64,000 bases of DNA, from contig NC_003074.8 of NCBI RefSeq assembly GCF_000001735.4, positions 7,192,101 to 7,256,100 of the forward strand, read 5' to 3'. The notes below the pieces were generated by a model. That model was not told where the DNA came from, did not search any database, and saw only the letters and a list, made by a program, of their open reading frames with translations. Positions 33,171 through 43,892 of the stretch are shown in pieces; positions within the stretch are counted from its first letter, which is position 1, and the number at the start of each line of letters is the position of its first letter. The stretch comes from Arabidopsis thaliana. Its lineage: Eukaryota > Streptophyta > Magnoliopsida > Brassicales > Brassicaceae. The position numbers and the translations under genes were made by a program.

Positions 33171-36100
33171 TTAACATATTACTTCTCCTCTTTCTCTGTT
33201 ACTCTCACTCTCAGCTTCGTGCATCCCAAACATTGTATCATACAACGGCTTGTTTAACGTCTCTGGCAAGTAAAACGCAAGCCCACCTCCCACTAACCCG
33301 CAAACCGCAAACACCCCAAAAGGTAACTCTTCCCCTAAAACCACCACAAACGGCGCCAGAATCGCTCCCATTTGAGCTGCTTGAGTCGCACAACCCAATG
33401 CCGCGTTCCTCACCACTGTTGGAAACAGCTCCGCGATGTATATGAACAGAAGATTGTACGTTCCTGCCATCCCGAATATCCCTAAAACCCCTGACACCAT
33501 TCTAACTGATTTCCATGGACCAGCTCCCCATACAGAGAATCCAACGAGGCAGAAAACGCAGCTGAACCACTGTGTCCCTATGGACAGCGGTTTCCTCCCG
33601 TACTTGTCTAGTAAAACCGCGGTTATAGCAAATGCCGGCATTTCCGACACCGCGTTGACAAAGACGTTGAGGTAAAGATTGGTCTTGAGGTTGCCTACGT
33701 TGAGGCTTAGTCCGTAGTATACAATAGAGACTGTGAAACTTATGGCAACCGAAATGACAAGTCTCATCCGCATGAGAGGCGACAGTATAACATCTTTCAG
33801 CGAACCCTCAACAGCGGTATTCCTCTCCCCGTTGTTATTTTCCACATCGTCGTCTAAAGCAAGAGTGACACCAGCTGGAATGTGACGTCCGTTCGTTTTA
33901 GCGATCGAATGCATCAGCTTCATCGCCTCATCTACTTTGCCTCTCACGAGATACCACCTTGGGGACTCGGATATGAATGGGATAACAATGAGTAGGAACA
34001 AGAGAGATGGTAACGATGACACTATAAAAAGCTCCCTCCACGATCTGAAAACGTAAGCGATGCCGGATAAAACTGCAATGCCCGCGGAGAAGAAGTAGAA
34101 AGTTGACATTCCGGCTACACCGCGTTTGCTCGGTCCAATGGGTTCAGTGGCTAAGACAAACGCGGTTAGGCCAACACCACCGGTGCTGAAACCAGTCAAG
34201 AAACGGAGAACTACATAGGTCCAGTAGTTTGGGGAGAAAGCTGTCGCGATACCAAAGATTGCGTTGATAATGCATACAACTGTTAGCGAGCCTTTTCTTC
34301 CTAGCTTAGAGTCCGATAAATGTCCGAATACTCCTGCACCTGCACATTATTGAGTCGGTACACTATCATTAGGCCATGTTTGTAAGTTGTAATTAGAAAA
34401 TGTAATCAGAAAAAGGTATACAGTAGTTAAACTTTGGTTAAAGACTTATCAAAGATTTGGTAAGTTCATCGGGACCATAACGCATGTATGGTCTACATAA
34501 AGTTGTTTTTTGAGATATGTTGGACCAATGTTTCACAATCTTTTTTTGTTGACATGAAAACGATATCTTCAACCATGGAAGATGACGTCTTCATGCCAGT
34601 TACATGTAAAATTTTTGACTAGTATGCAACTCTAATTGGATATTCCTTCGTATATCCTATTCATTGTATAATGTGTATCAAATGTAGAGATTGGATAATC
34701 CAGAGCCAAACTGTCCTTTTTTATAAAGTAATCTAAACATTAGCCAAAATAAGGCAAACAACTGTTGGTTTTTCTATTATTTAGGTGGGTCATATTATAA
34801 TGATCATTTTGTTTGTTTGTTTGTGCAATTATACATGTAGTTAAGATGTTTTTGGCCTCGTTTGTGTCAAATGTGAACGTGAATGTTGTTAGCATCATTC
34901 ATTAATATCATCATATAAACGCTAACGAATACTGTGTTAACCAAGACCATAAGTAGATGTAAAAACAATTACGGGATGTCAAACATATTTCAAACTTTCA
35001 TCAATAAGTATAGTTCAAATTTTTTTTTTAAAGTAATGAAATGATGTGGATGAACTTATGTTTTTACGACAAAAGAATCATGATTTAAGTCTGAAGCGTA
35101 TAACCCAATGTTTATTTGCAGACAAGGCCAGAGGGGCAAGCCATGCCGCGAGAGATTTGTGTGTTTCGACTTTACAGATCAATGCAACGAATTAAGAAGG
35201 AATTTTATAACTTTAAACCAAAAAAGCGAACAAGATAATATATAATGTGATCAACTCGTTAGTCAGTCACACGTATATTATACATTTTTTTTGGGTCATT
35301 TTAGTAGTTTTGTTTTCTTTTTTTGGCACCAATCATACCTATCAAAGTCTATCTTTTCTTCTTCGCCAATCATTTTTTTTACGTGTGTAAACTTGGACCG
35401 CCTAATGGGTTAAAATTTTAAAGCATTATCATCCAAAATTTATAATATACTATAGAAATGAAAGGTATATCGGAAAAAAAGTGAGGTATATCTTTACTCT
35501 ATAGTGTTATTTTCTAAAATTCGGATAATCATAAAAGATTCATGTGATCAAGGCACGTGGTACGAATATCCAGATTCAAGCCAACGTGCCCATTGATCTG
35601 CTCTTACTAATTTATTGGTGCGATCGATATACACTAGCTAAGTTATGCACACAACTAACAACTAATTTATTGTTTGTTGATATATTCATTAATTATCGGA
35701 TAATCACGTAAAGAGCTAAATCCACTAAATTACAAGTTCATAATTTTAGAATGATTTTTTTTTTTGTCTTATCGAATTAGATAAGACACTCAGAAACTAT
35801 ACTAAACTCCTAATTATGTATTTATTTATTTTTCTTAAGAAGATAATCCAAGATTAGAGTTTAATCTTCTTTTTTTGACTGTAATTAGAAAAACTATTCG
35901 ACGTGAAAAAAATCATTTTCACGCTACAGCTGTAATTTACTGTTTTTGTAATTTTCCTAAATCACAAAAAAAATATAGAAGGGAAAAAAAAAACTTACCG
36001 ATCATGCAGCCGGCGAAGAAGAGAGCCTGAACAAGACCAACTTTATACTTGTCGCCGCAAATCAATCCCCACTCCGACACCGTGGAGCTCCCTTTACCCG

Positions 36101-36410
36101 CCGTCCATTCCCAAGAACTCGGATCCAACTCGCAGTTCAATGACCCGACCCGACAATCCGACCCGACGCATCTCCACTCGGGTTCTTGATCGGCAAATAT
36201 CATCACCATCGTGTGGAACGCCTCTAAAGCCCAAGCAATACACGTCAACACGAAGTGTTTCAACTGCCACCTCCCAAACTCGCCGCAATATCTTTGTAAC
36301 ATCTCATCTATGCATAATCTCTCCTCTCCCTCCGCTTCTTTCTTCACCGGAATTTTCTCTAGCAGCGGTTGTCGGACATCGTTACCGTTTCTATCCTCCG
36401 GAGATTCCAT
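33171..36410 (-). CDS. OCT4: OCT4, organic cation/carnitine transporter 4 (MFS)
   Basis: Two exons, 35999-36410 and 33171-34339, giving 526 aa (At3g20660 by recall). Member of the OCT/OCTN branch of the major facilitator superfamily, about 12 membrane segments. The first membrane segment (LKHFVLTCIAWALEAFHTMV, about 50-70) is followed by a long extracytosolic loop with four cysteines, as in animal OCTs. Loop 2-3 carries the MFS motif GHLSDSKLGRKG (143-154, just after the intron), and the central loop has ESPRWYLVRGK. Arabidopsis OCT4 is reported as a tonoplast protein of the stress-responsive OCT group. The single intron is long for this species (1,659 bases), and its 3' end has two in-frame acceptors six bases apart. 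Confidence 0.95.
34340..35998 (-). other. OCT4: Long OCT4 intron
   Basis: 1,659 bases, donor CG|GTAAGT and acceptor ATGTGCAG|GTGCAG. AT-rich with no inserted gene or recognisable transposon. Long first introns in plants sometimes carry expression enhancers, but nothing specific is visible. Confidence 0.7.
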
Positions 36411-37371
36411 AATTTATGTTTTGATTTTTACAGTGTTTTTGTTTTTGTGTTTGTGTTTTTGTTTAAAAGGCGTTCTTGATTTGGTTTGACGCGAAGAAGG
36501 AGGTGGCTTCTTTGTCGTATTTATATCTCTTGTTTATCGGAAAACAATTTTTCCTTCTTTTTTTCTCTAGCGTTTTTTATTCTCTTTTGATTTAGTAACT
36601 ATTTTTTTTTGTTGACGATATTGACTACATGCTCTGCTTATATATATTTTAACTATGTCATGTTATTAACGTTTATGAGTTGTCACTTTGAAAATTAGTA
36701 AGACACATCATGTATTATTTCTCAAATTAGTATTGTACATTTCATTTCAAAGTCAAAAACACATGATTCTATATATGGTTGATTACCTAATGTGTAATCG
36801 TGAATTAGTAATTAATACGACATGCTAAAAATTGATTAATCATGTTTAGAAAAATATATACTATGATAAACCTGAAATTGTGTCACACAATTTTGATGAA
36901 TGTATATACCACATTTCCATATTATACGTTTTAAAAGTAAGATTTTCATAAATTTTAAAATTATTCATAACATTCACTAAAATTAGATGTGTATAATTAA
37001 CAAACTAAAAATATCATTAATCTACTATTTTAGTAGTTATTTTGCGAAAATATGTTTGAGTTACAAAATATTTTCACTATTTAAATCATGTCGATTATAC
37101 CCACTGAAGGGTATTTCCGTCAATCCCAATTCTAACAATGAATTCAGGAGTATAAAAACGTAAATTCAAGCGTGCCAATTATAAACCGTCGATCATAATC
37201 TAATCCAACGGCAGTAACATCGATCCGCGTGATTGTTTATTATTGGATAAGAATCACTCAACCGTCTCTACACAGTATATATAATAACCAAAGAGCGTCC
37301 TCTTACGCTTATCTTAATTTCCCTCGCATTGAGAATTTTCAACTTTTTCTATCTCTCTTCCCAAATCACAA
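36411..37371. other. Bidirectional intergenic region between OCT4 and HTA13
   Basis: About 960 bases separating divergently transcribed OCT4 (minus) and HTA13 (plus). The HTA13-proximal 170 bases contain histone-type promoter motifs, listed separately. Confidence 0.7.
37202..37284 (+). promoter_or_regulatory. HTA13: Histone-type promoter of HTA13: nonamer-like, octamer and TATA box
   Basis: AATCCAACG (37202-37210) is close to the plant histone nonamer CATCCAACG. GATCCGCG (37222-37229) is the exact reverse complement of the histone octamer CGCGGATC. TATATATAA (37276-37284) is the TATA box, about 90 bases before the ATG at 37372. In plant histone genes the octamer is known to direct S-phase and meristem expression, so replication-coupled expression of this H2A is expected. 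Confidence 0.75.
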
Positions 37372-37863
37372 ATGGCGGGTCGCGGCAAAACTCTCGGATC
37401 TGGCGTTGCTAAGAAATCAACATCGAGAAGCAGCAAAGCCGGTCTCCAATTCCCCGTTGGTCGTATCGCTCGTTTTCTAAAGAACGGCAAGTACGCAACA
37501 CGTGTTGGTGCCGGAGCTCCGGTTTACTTAGCCGCCGTTCTCGAATACCTCGCCGCTGAGGTAATTATCCCCTTCTCTCCCTATATCTCTTTACTCTTTC
37601 GATCTTCAATTTCGTAAAACCCTAATTTCTAAATTGGATCTGTTGTGTTGTAGGTATTGGAATTGGCTGGAAACGCAGCTAGGGATAACAAGAAGACTAG
37701 GATTGTGCCACGTCACATTCAGCTCGCGGTGAGAAACGATGAGGAGCTGAGTAAACTGCTTGGAGATGTGACGATTGCTAATGGAGGTGTGATGCCTAAC
37801 ATTCACAGTCTTCTTCTTCCCAAGAAAGCTGGTGCTTCAAAACCTTCCGCTGATGAAGATTAG
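37372..37863 (+). CDS. HTA13: Histone H2A (HTA13)
   Basis: Two exons, 37372-37560 and 37654-37863, 132 aa (At3g20670). Core nucleosomal histone. The N-terminal tail ([20 protein letters not shown]) is followed by the H2A fold starting [14 protein letters not shown], the acidic-patch region ([12 protein letters not shown]) and the docking domain. The C-terminus ends PSADED with no SQEF motif, so it is a canonical replication-type H2A rather than H2A.X or H2A.Z. The 93-base intron lies after the YLAAE codon, a usual place for plant H2A genes with introns. It is convergent with the DUF1995 gene, stop codons 183 bases apart. Confidence 0.98.
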
Positions 37864-38046
37864 ATTAGGGATTTGTGTTGTGGTTGTTTAGCTAATTAAT
37901 GTGTAGCTTAGTCTTTCATTAGATTAGATCTGAATTAGTTTTCATTAATGGTGTTGTGTAGTCTCTCTTTTGCTTCAAAAACAAGTATTAAAATCTTATT
38001 ATTTTGAATTGAATCCACAATCAATACACATTGAAGTCCTAACAAA

Positions 38047-39063
38047 CTACTTCTTCCCAGTGATATTTGAAACCAAATCACTAAGAAACTTAGCTGATTT
38101 GGTAATAGGAGAATTCATAGCCATCAAGTTATACAGAACAAGCTCAACTTCTTCGATTGATGGTCGAGAATTGAATTGTGAAACAACTTTCAAAGTACCA
38201 TTACCTTCTTCTTCTTCAACGAGAACATTCCATCTTTCTCCACTCACAACACCGTCTCTTACACACTTAAAGATCACTCCTTTTCTCTTACTAAACACTC
38301 CTCTCACTTCTAAGCCAGTGAACGCATAAATCACTTCAAAGGAACCAATAAAGCCATCTCCAAAGCTTTTCTCTTCTTCAAACAACCATCTCGGATTGAT
38401 CATTACTACAGGTTTTGTAGAAAAAGCTTCACTCGCGGTCTTAACATCCTCCAGCTGCGATTTCTCCGGAGCCATGAAGATCGCCACGTCAGCAGATCTC
38501 AGAGCTGTTTTAAGAGAGTCTGAGACCGGAGACATGGCAATGTGGTGGATAGAGTCTGACCGGAAAGCTTTAACGGCGGGATCGATGAATGAAGGGTTAG
38601 GCCAGAGGAAGAGAAGCTTGACATTAGAGCCTCTTCTCGAGATGGGTAAGTCATGAAAGATCGAGAAAGCGAGCTGAGAGAGTGACGAAGGAGAATCATC
38701 GTCAAGGATTGGGATTTCAAGACGGAATCTTGGTTGTTTGAGCTTCCTGAGTTTTGGGGAAGCGAGTTTTGGGTTGTTTAAGGGTTTGATGAGACATGAA
38801 AGGAGACAAGTTTTGGCTTGATTAATGGCTTCTTCTTTGGAAAGGGGAGGAGAAGAAGAAGAAGGTGAAGGAAGAGAGGAACAGAGAGGAGCGAATAAAC
38901 GAGTAGTGGTTGATTTGTGGTTGAGCTTTGAATGCTGTTGTGAGAGTGATTTGGAGAAATGAAGATGGAAAATTCTGGAATTGGGAGGAGATAACGAAGG
39001 AGGAGATGGGTTTAGAGCTTTGAATGTCTGTGAATTGAGTTTGAAGAGAGTCGAAGAAGCCAT
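38047..39063 (-). CDS. DUF1995 protein, predicted plastid-targeted
   Basis: Single-exon gene of 338 aa, likely At3g20680. Residues 1-75 are Ser/Pro-rich, nearly lacking acidic residues, with Arg and Lys, as in a chloroplast transit peptide. The rest matches the DUF1995 family: LSKEEAINQAKTCL, RLEIPILDDDSP, VKLLFLWPNPS, VAIFMAPEKSQLEDV, VVMINPRWL. Several DUF1995 proteins are thylakoid or plastid factors, but no function can be read from the sequence; the Rossmann-like VAIF(M/V)AP and (V/L)(V/M)NPRW blocks are only family marks. The start is the first ATG of the frame (MASSTLF). Confidence 0.9.
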   Translation of the reverse strand: MASSTLFKLNSQTFKALNPSPPSLSPPNSRIFHLHFSKSLSQQHSKLNHKSTTTRLFAPLCSSLPSPSSSSPPLSKEEAINQAKTCLLSCLIKPLNNPKLASPKLRKLKQPRFRLEIPILDDDSPSSLSQLAFSIFHDLPISRRGSNVKLLFLWPNPSFIDPAVKAFRSDSIHHIAMSPVSDSLKTALRSADVAIFMAPEKSQLEDVKTASEAFSTKPVVMINPRWLFEEEKSFGDGFIGSFEVIYAFTGLEVRGVFSKRKGVIFKCVRDGVVSGERWNVLVEEEEGNGTLKVVSQFNSRPSIEEVELVLYNLMAMNSPITKSAKFLSDLVSNITGKK

Positions 39064-39469
39064 GGCTGATCTCTGATGATGAGGAAGAGAAGAGAAAGAG
39101 GATAAGGTTGTTCAAAACTTCAAATAAGAAATGAGACAAAACCGATCGAGTTACATAAACGAAAATTTGATTTCGGTTTGGGTCGGTTTATATAACCAAA
39201 CCGAAAATAAAGTAAACAAAACAAAGGAATTGCTTAAACAAAAGTACCTTGCTCGTCACTTGTTGTCTCTCTGTTTTGTAATTTGATAACTTATAAATCT
39301 TCATTATATAATTGCATAAAGAGATGAGAAACAAATTAATATTAAAATAAGATGAAAGCAAGAAGACTAATTCATAGGTCTGGTTAACTTGATTTGAATA
39401 AAACTTGGAGCATAAGAACACATAGGACCTGGTGTGCATAGAGAGTCACCGAGACCCACTGTTTTGAGA
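39064..39469. other. Spacer between the DUF1995 gene and the first F-box gene
   Basis: Contains the DUF1995 promoter and leader and the F-box 3' flank. No other gene is seen. Confidence 0.6.
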
Positions 39470-40582
39470 CTACTTCACAGAACTTGGTACATAAGAGCAC
39501 ACAAGACGGCAAAGTGGTTGATATAGAGGTTCACGGAGATCCGCTCTTCTGAAATAACCATTCTCTCCAACGATGTAAGCTATGTGGACAGTGGATTTGA
39601 GCCCCTCTGTCTCCTCTTTATTAAAAAACACTACGACTTTCTCTTCATCATAAATCAAGTATCCCTCAGTCAGAAAAAATCTTGGTGTGTTATCAACTTT
39701 TAAGAACTTGCTCCACGAGACTTCATCGGGCTCAATCTTGTTCGTAACCCAAATATCGATCTCAGATTTGCCACCCCGCCACCGCTTTACTAACACCGCA
39801 AGCTTCTCTTCTCTTACCACATATAGACTCCCCAAAAATTCATCGATGAAGGGTTGAGGTAGAGGCAGACGCGGTCCGAATCTCTCTCTAGTAAAATCAA
39901 AGCATATTAAATAACAATCTTCTGATCTTCTATCTTTAGCATACCAGTAAGTATTTCCCTTCAAAGACACGCCATCTTGCATAAACGCTATATCCCATTT
40001 AAGAGGGAAACTAGAAACCATCCGTGAATTAGACCTCAAATTGTAGATTTCAAGTCTATTAGGGTAACTATCGAAAACCCTTAAGATTTTGTGGCAACCA
40101 CAAGATTTGTCGTATCCGAAAGCAAGTTTGTCAAAACTTGCAAAATTATTTATGCGTTTGACCCATTCACGTTTCCCCCAATACGGGTTACAAACCACAA
40201 GCCTAATACTATCATCAGTGATGCTTCCGTATAACAACAATAAACCGTTGCAGTGAAAGACATTGAATATTTCCTTGAATATTAGATCTAAATTTTCTAG
40301 GTGAAGAATACCTTTATTCTTTATAGATAGATCAATAATGTTGTTGTTGTTCTGAATACCATGGAGATTGACGCCAATTGAATAAACCTTACAATCTTTA
40401 ATCATTATCAAATCTCTTTTCCCTGATGCGGTTACATTGCCGATGTGCTTATTTGCAAAGCTCCGATGTTTGGATAGAACGTTCCAGGTTTTGCAAGTAG
40501 ATCGCATTGCTTTTAAAGATATCAACGGAAGCCTAGAGAGAATCTCCTCCACCAAATCATGTGGAAGATCGGACATCATCAT
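39470..40582 (-). CDS. F-box/FBA protein, array copy 1 (intact)
   Basis: Single-exon gene of 370 aa, likely At3g20690. The N-terminal F-box (about 4-45) has LPHDLVEEILSRLPLISLKAMRSTCKTW. The remainder is an F-box-associated (FBA type 1) domain with VFHCNGLLLL, RLVVCNPYWGK, FDFTRERFGPRLPLP and IWVTNKIEPDEVSWSKF. Such proteins are expected to couple SKP1-CUL1 to unknown substrates. It is the left-most of four head-to-tail paralogs sharing the MMMS(D/N)LP start. Of the four, copies 1 and 4 are intact. Confidence 0.93.
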   Translation of the reverse strand: MMMSDLPHDLVEEILSRLPLISLKAMRSTCKTWNVLSKHRSFANKHIGNVTASGKRDLIMIKDCKVYSIGVNLHGIQNNNNIIDLSIKNKGILHLENLDLIFKEIFNVFHCNGLLLLYGSITDDSIRLVVCNPYWGKREWVKRINNFASFDKLAFGYDKSCGCHKILRVFDSYPNRLEIYNLRSNSRMVSSFPLKWDIAFMQDGVSLKGNTYWYAKDRRSEDCYLICFDFTRERFGPRLPLPQPFIDEFLGSLYVVREEKLAVLVKRWRGGKSEIDIWVTNKIEPDEVSWSKFLKVDNTPRFFLTEGYLIYDEEKVVVFFNKEETEGLKSTVHIAYIVGENGYFRRADLREPLYQPLCRLVCSYVPSSVK

Positions 40583-41424
40583 CGTCGCTGTTTCAAATTT
40601 CGAACAAGGATTGATCTATTTGGCGCAGATGTTAGGTCAACTTTCATAAACTCTTTTCTTTCAGACTATCGATAGATTGTTATTGAAGACACATAAACCC
40701 TAGTATTTAATTGTCTGAAATACACAAAACTCTCAAACATCCTTGTTTATTGGGCCACTCTTATTTTTAGCCCATTGGACGTATTATCCTTCCGCTCACG
40801 TGGCACAAAAACGATTGAGTTATAAACAAAATTTTTGGTATCGGTTTGGGTCGGTTTACCCTAAACCCTGCTGTTAAATTCAAAGATTAAAAGTTTTTAA
40901 AGACCAATCCTTCTTAGTTCTTACCTTCGTTTGGTTTTGTCAAATTAGTTGATGTTATGTGAGTGAAGCAATGATGAGGAGCTGATTTGTTATCGTTTTG
41001 GTAATGATGTCACTTGTGTATAGCTGCAAAGTTAAGATCCATTGCGTTGCGTGTTCGCTTCTCTGTTTCACACTCTTGCTTATAGTTTGATCACACCATG
41101 AAGATCACTAGGTTTAACAGAATAACACTGAGAATTGTATTATACTGTAAAACTAAAGTCTGTGTTGTGTGTATATGTCAAGACTCATGAGCAATGTCTC
41201 CTGCTTGAATCAACTCTGTTTCTAAGCATTTTTTACAGTCTATAGGTTATTAAGCAATGAGTTAACAAAGGTAAATTAAGAACCATGTTGAGAATTCGAT
41301 TGCAACCCAAAATAGTAAAAATATTAAATAACTTAATTCATTATCAGATTGGATAAAAGAGAATGAGAAAACAATTCAAAGAAGTTGAAAGCAAAACGAA
41401 AATGTAAAAAGGACTAAACCTGGT
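40583..41424. other. Spacer between F-box copies 1 and 2
   Basis: Leader and promoter of copy 1 and 3' flank of copy 2. No gene is seen. Confidence 0.6.
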
Positions 41425-42467
41425 TTACTCGATTTGCACACAACTTGGAACATAACAAGACACAATACGGCAAAGTGGTTTGTTTGGAGATTCACGGAGA
41501 TCCACTCTTCTGTAATAACCATTTTCTCCAATGACGTAAGCTATGTCGTAATTGGTTTTAAACCCCTTTGCCTTGTCTTTATCAAAAACAACTGCGAATT
41601 TCTTTTCCTTGTCAATCAAGAAATTCCAAGACAGAACACGTAGTTTCATTTCAACTTTCAAGAAGACGCTCCACGACACTTCTTCAGGCTCAATCTTGTT
41701 CGTAACCCAAATCTCTATCTCAGATTTATCCGATGGCTGAAATAACACTGCAAGCTGCTCTTCTTTAACCGCAGATAGAGACACATAAGCTCCATTGAAG
41801 GGCAGTGGTAGACGCGGTCCGAATCTCTCCCTTGTAAAATCAAAACAGAACAAAAAACAATATTGTGATTGTTTATCTCTAGCACACCAATAAGTATTTT
41901 CCTTGGAAGACACGCCATTTTGCATATACTCTATATCCCGTCCAAGAGTGTCTCTTGGAATCATCCATGAATTAGAGCTCAAATCGTAGATTTGGAGTTT
42001 ATTATCGAAATCGTAAATCCTCAAGATTTTGTAGCTACCGCATAATTTGTCAAATCCGAGAGAAAATATGTCTAATCTCCCGTAATTATCTTTGGGATTG
42101 ATCCATTTTGGTTTTACCCCATACGGGTTACAAACCACAAGCCTAGTGTCATCAATAGTTTTTCCTGATACGGATAACAATAAACCATTGCAGTGAAAGA
42201 CTTGAGACACATAGAATCCCTGAGCTGTTTCGTCTCTGCTAATAAGTCTACCTCTACACTTTATAGATAGATCAATGTTGTTGTGGAGATTGACGCCAAT
42301 CAAATATACCCTACGATTCATTATCATTAGAAACTCTTTTCCCCGTTTTTTTGCAAACCTCTGATCTTTGGTTAAAACGTACCACTTTTTGCAAGTAGAT
42401 CGCATTGCTTTCAAAGATGTCACGGGAGCCCTACAAAGAATCTCCTCCACTAACTCATCTGGAAGGT

Positions 42468-42472
42468 TGGAC
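42468..42472. repeat. Target-site duplication of TRIM, left copy
   Basis: TGGAC, repeated exactly at 43372-43376 on the other side of the element. Five bases is the usual length for LTR-retrotransposon integration. Confidence 0.9.
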
Positions 42473-43371
42473 TGTTGGGTACAAAGCAAAGGTCCCACAT
42501 CGAAAGTTTAGAAAAAGAGTTTCTATTATATAAGCCAAGTCCAACTACAACTAGTATGAGGCATTTTGGAAAGAAACCCAATAACAAATCCTTGCGGGCT
42601 TGAGGATATAAGCCTAAAGAGGACAATATCATACTAAATGGAAGTTGGAATGGGTTTAGAAAGCCCATTAAATGGTATCAGAGCCTAGGTTGAAAAAGTG
42701 GACTTAGGGCTTGGGCTATGATCGGTGTGGGAAAATCTCTCAAACATGACACGATAAGAATGTGCCTCAAGAAGGAGGCCCAAGTTCGTGGTCTTTGGTT
42801 TGAAGGGGAGATTGTTGGGTACAATCGATCTTGGCATGATCTTAGATTGCCGCAAGCATGTGCTTTGCTTGCTTGGCCATATGGCTGGCTCTGGATGCAA
42901 TCTCTACAACTAGTATGAGGCCTTTTGGGAAGAAACCCAATAACAAATCCTTGCGGGCTTGAGGATATAAGCCCAAAGAGGACAATATCATACTAAATGG
43001 GAGTTGGAATGGGCTTAGAAAGCCCATTAAATGGTATCAGAGCCTAGATTGAAAAAGTGGACCTTGGGCTTGGACTATGATCGGTGTGGAAAAATCTCTC
43101 AAACATGACACGATAAGAATGTGCCTCAAGAAGGAGGCCCAAGTTCGTGGTCTTTGGTTTAAAGGGGAGATTGTTGGGTACAAACCAAAGATCCCACATC
43201 GGAAGTTTAGAAAAAGAGTTTCTAACATATAAGCCAAGTCCAACTCCAACTAGTATGAGGCCTTTTGGGAAAAAAAAACCAATAACAAATCCTTGCGAAC
43301 TTGAGCATATAAGCTCAAAGAGGACAATATCATACTAAATGGGAGTTGGAATGGGCTTAGAAAGCCCATTA
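42473..43371 (+). mobile_element. Tandem TRIM retroelement (LTR-internal-LTR-internal-LTR)
   Basis: Terminal-repeat retrotransposon in miniature. LTR1 is 42473-42670, LTR2 42813-43029 and LTR3 43172-43371. Each begins TGTTGGGTACA and ends AGAAAGCCCATTA. Two internal regions of 142 bases each start, after AA, with TGGTATCAGAGCC (42673-42685 and 43032-43044), the primer-binding site complementary to initiator tRNA-Met. Each ends with the polypurine tract AAGGGGAGA(T). There is no coding capacity, so it must have been mobilised in trans. The extra LTR-internal unit is the product expected of unequal recombination. LTR2 has 82 bases of unrelated sequence in place of its 5' third. The element lies antisense to the F-box gene it splits. 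Confidence 0.95.
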
Positions 43372-43384
43372 TGGACATCATCAT

Positions 43385-43892
43385 TGTACCTCGCTTTTTC
43401 ATGTTTTAAACAACTTTCAACTCTTTTCTTTCTTTCTCTGTGGCTACTGAGTTCTTCCGGAGAGGCTGTCGATAATTTGTTAATGAAGAAGACACAAACC
43501 CTATCTTTTTCTTAAGCTTATATGAAATACTTATAGCAAACATTTTAAGCTTGCGAATCCCTAATTTTCTAAGTTGCTCTCGCTACTACTCCAGTCAAGA
43601 AGAAAACCCTAGTTTATGTCTCCCGATTATGCCATATATTAGATTTCCTATACTCCAATAAATTAAGCTTGCGGAATCCTTAATTACCGATATTTCTATA
43701 TTCTCACCATTCCTTTATTTCTCTGATATTTTCATCCTATATAACAGAGTCATTTAACAATGAACACATTCTATGAATTAAGAGATCTGAAAACAAACTA
43801 ATAATATTCAAAGAAGGTCTGAAAAAACAAATTAATATCCAAAGAAGATGAAAGCAAAAATAGAATGTAGATAGACTAATTCATAATCTGGT
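43385..43892. other. Spacer between F-box copies 2 and 3
   Basis: Original promoter and leader of copy 2 plus the 3' flank of copy 3. It shows scattered similarity to the leaders of the other copies (CTCTTTTCTTTC, GAAGACACAAACCCTA). No gene is seen. Confidence 0.6.

Larger units (their letters stand above)
41425..43384 (-). pseudogene. F-box/FBA gene, array copy 2, split near its start by a TRIM element
   Basis: The ancestral start (ATGATGATGTCC, first ATG at 43384) is separated from the rest of the gene (42472-41425) by an 899-base retroelement with a 5-bp target duplication. Without the insert and one duplication copy the gene is an open frame of 352 codons including the stop, similar to its neighbours. 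F-box LPDELVEEILCRAPVTSLKAMRSTCKKW and FBA blocks FHCNGLLL, RLVVCNPYG and FDFTRERFGPRLPLP are intact. Downstream of the insert there is no in-frame ATG before the Met inside the F-box (LKAM). The remaining frame shows no other lesion. The element/gene junction forms an in-phase acceptor (CAACAG|TCC), so expression from a new 5' exon is possible. Confidence 0.85.

Noticed and set aside
33171-33675. Plus-strand frames of 105 and 79 codons over OCT4
   Set aside because: They are antisense shadows of the OCT4 coding exon and have no domain of their own.
42473-42498. Start of F-box copy 2 inside the LTR (GTG codon, MGPLLCTQQ...)
   Set aside because: The extension is LTR sequence and has no ATG. 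The native start is across the insertion at 43384.
42450-43338. Several 60-72-codon frames in the TRIM, on both strands
   Set aside because: They fall in the LTR and internal non-coding sequence and repeat only because the element repeats. TRIMs have no coding capacity.
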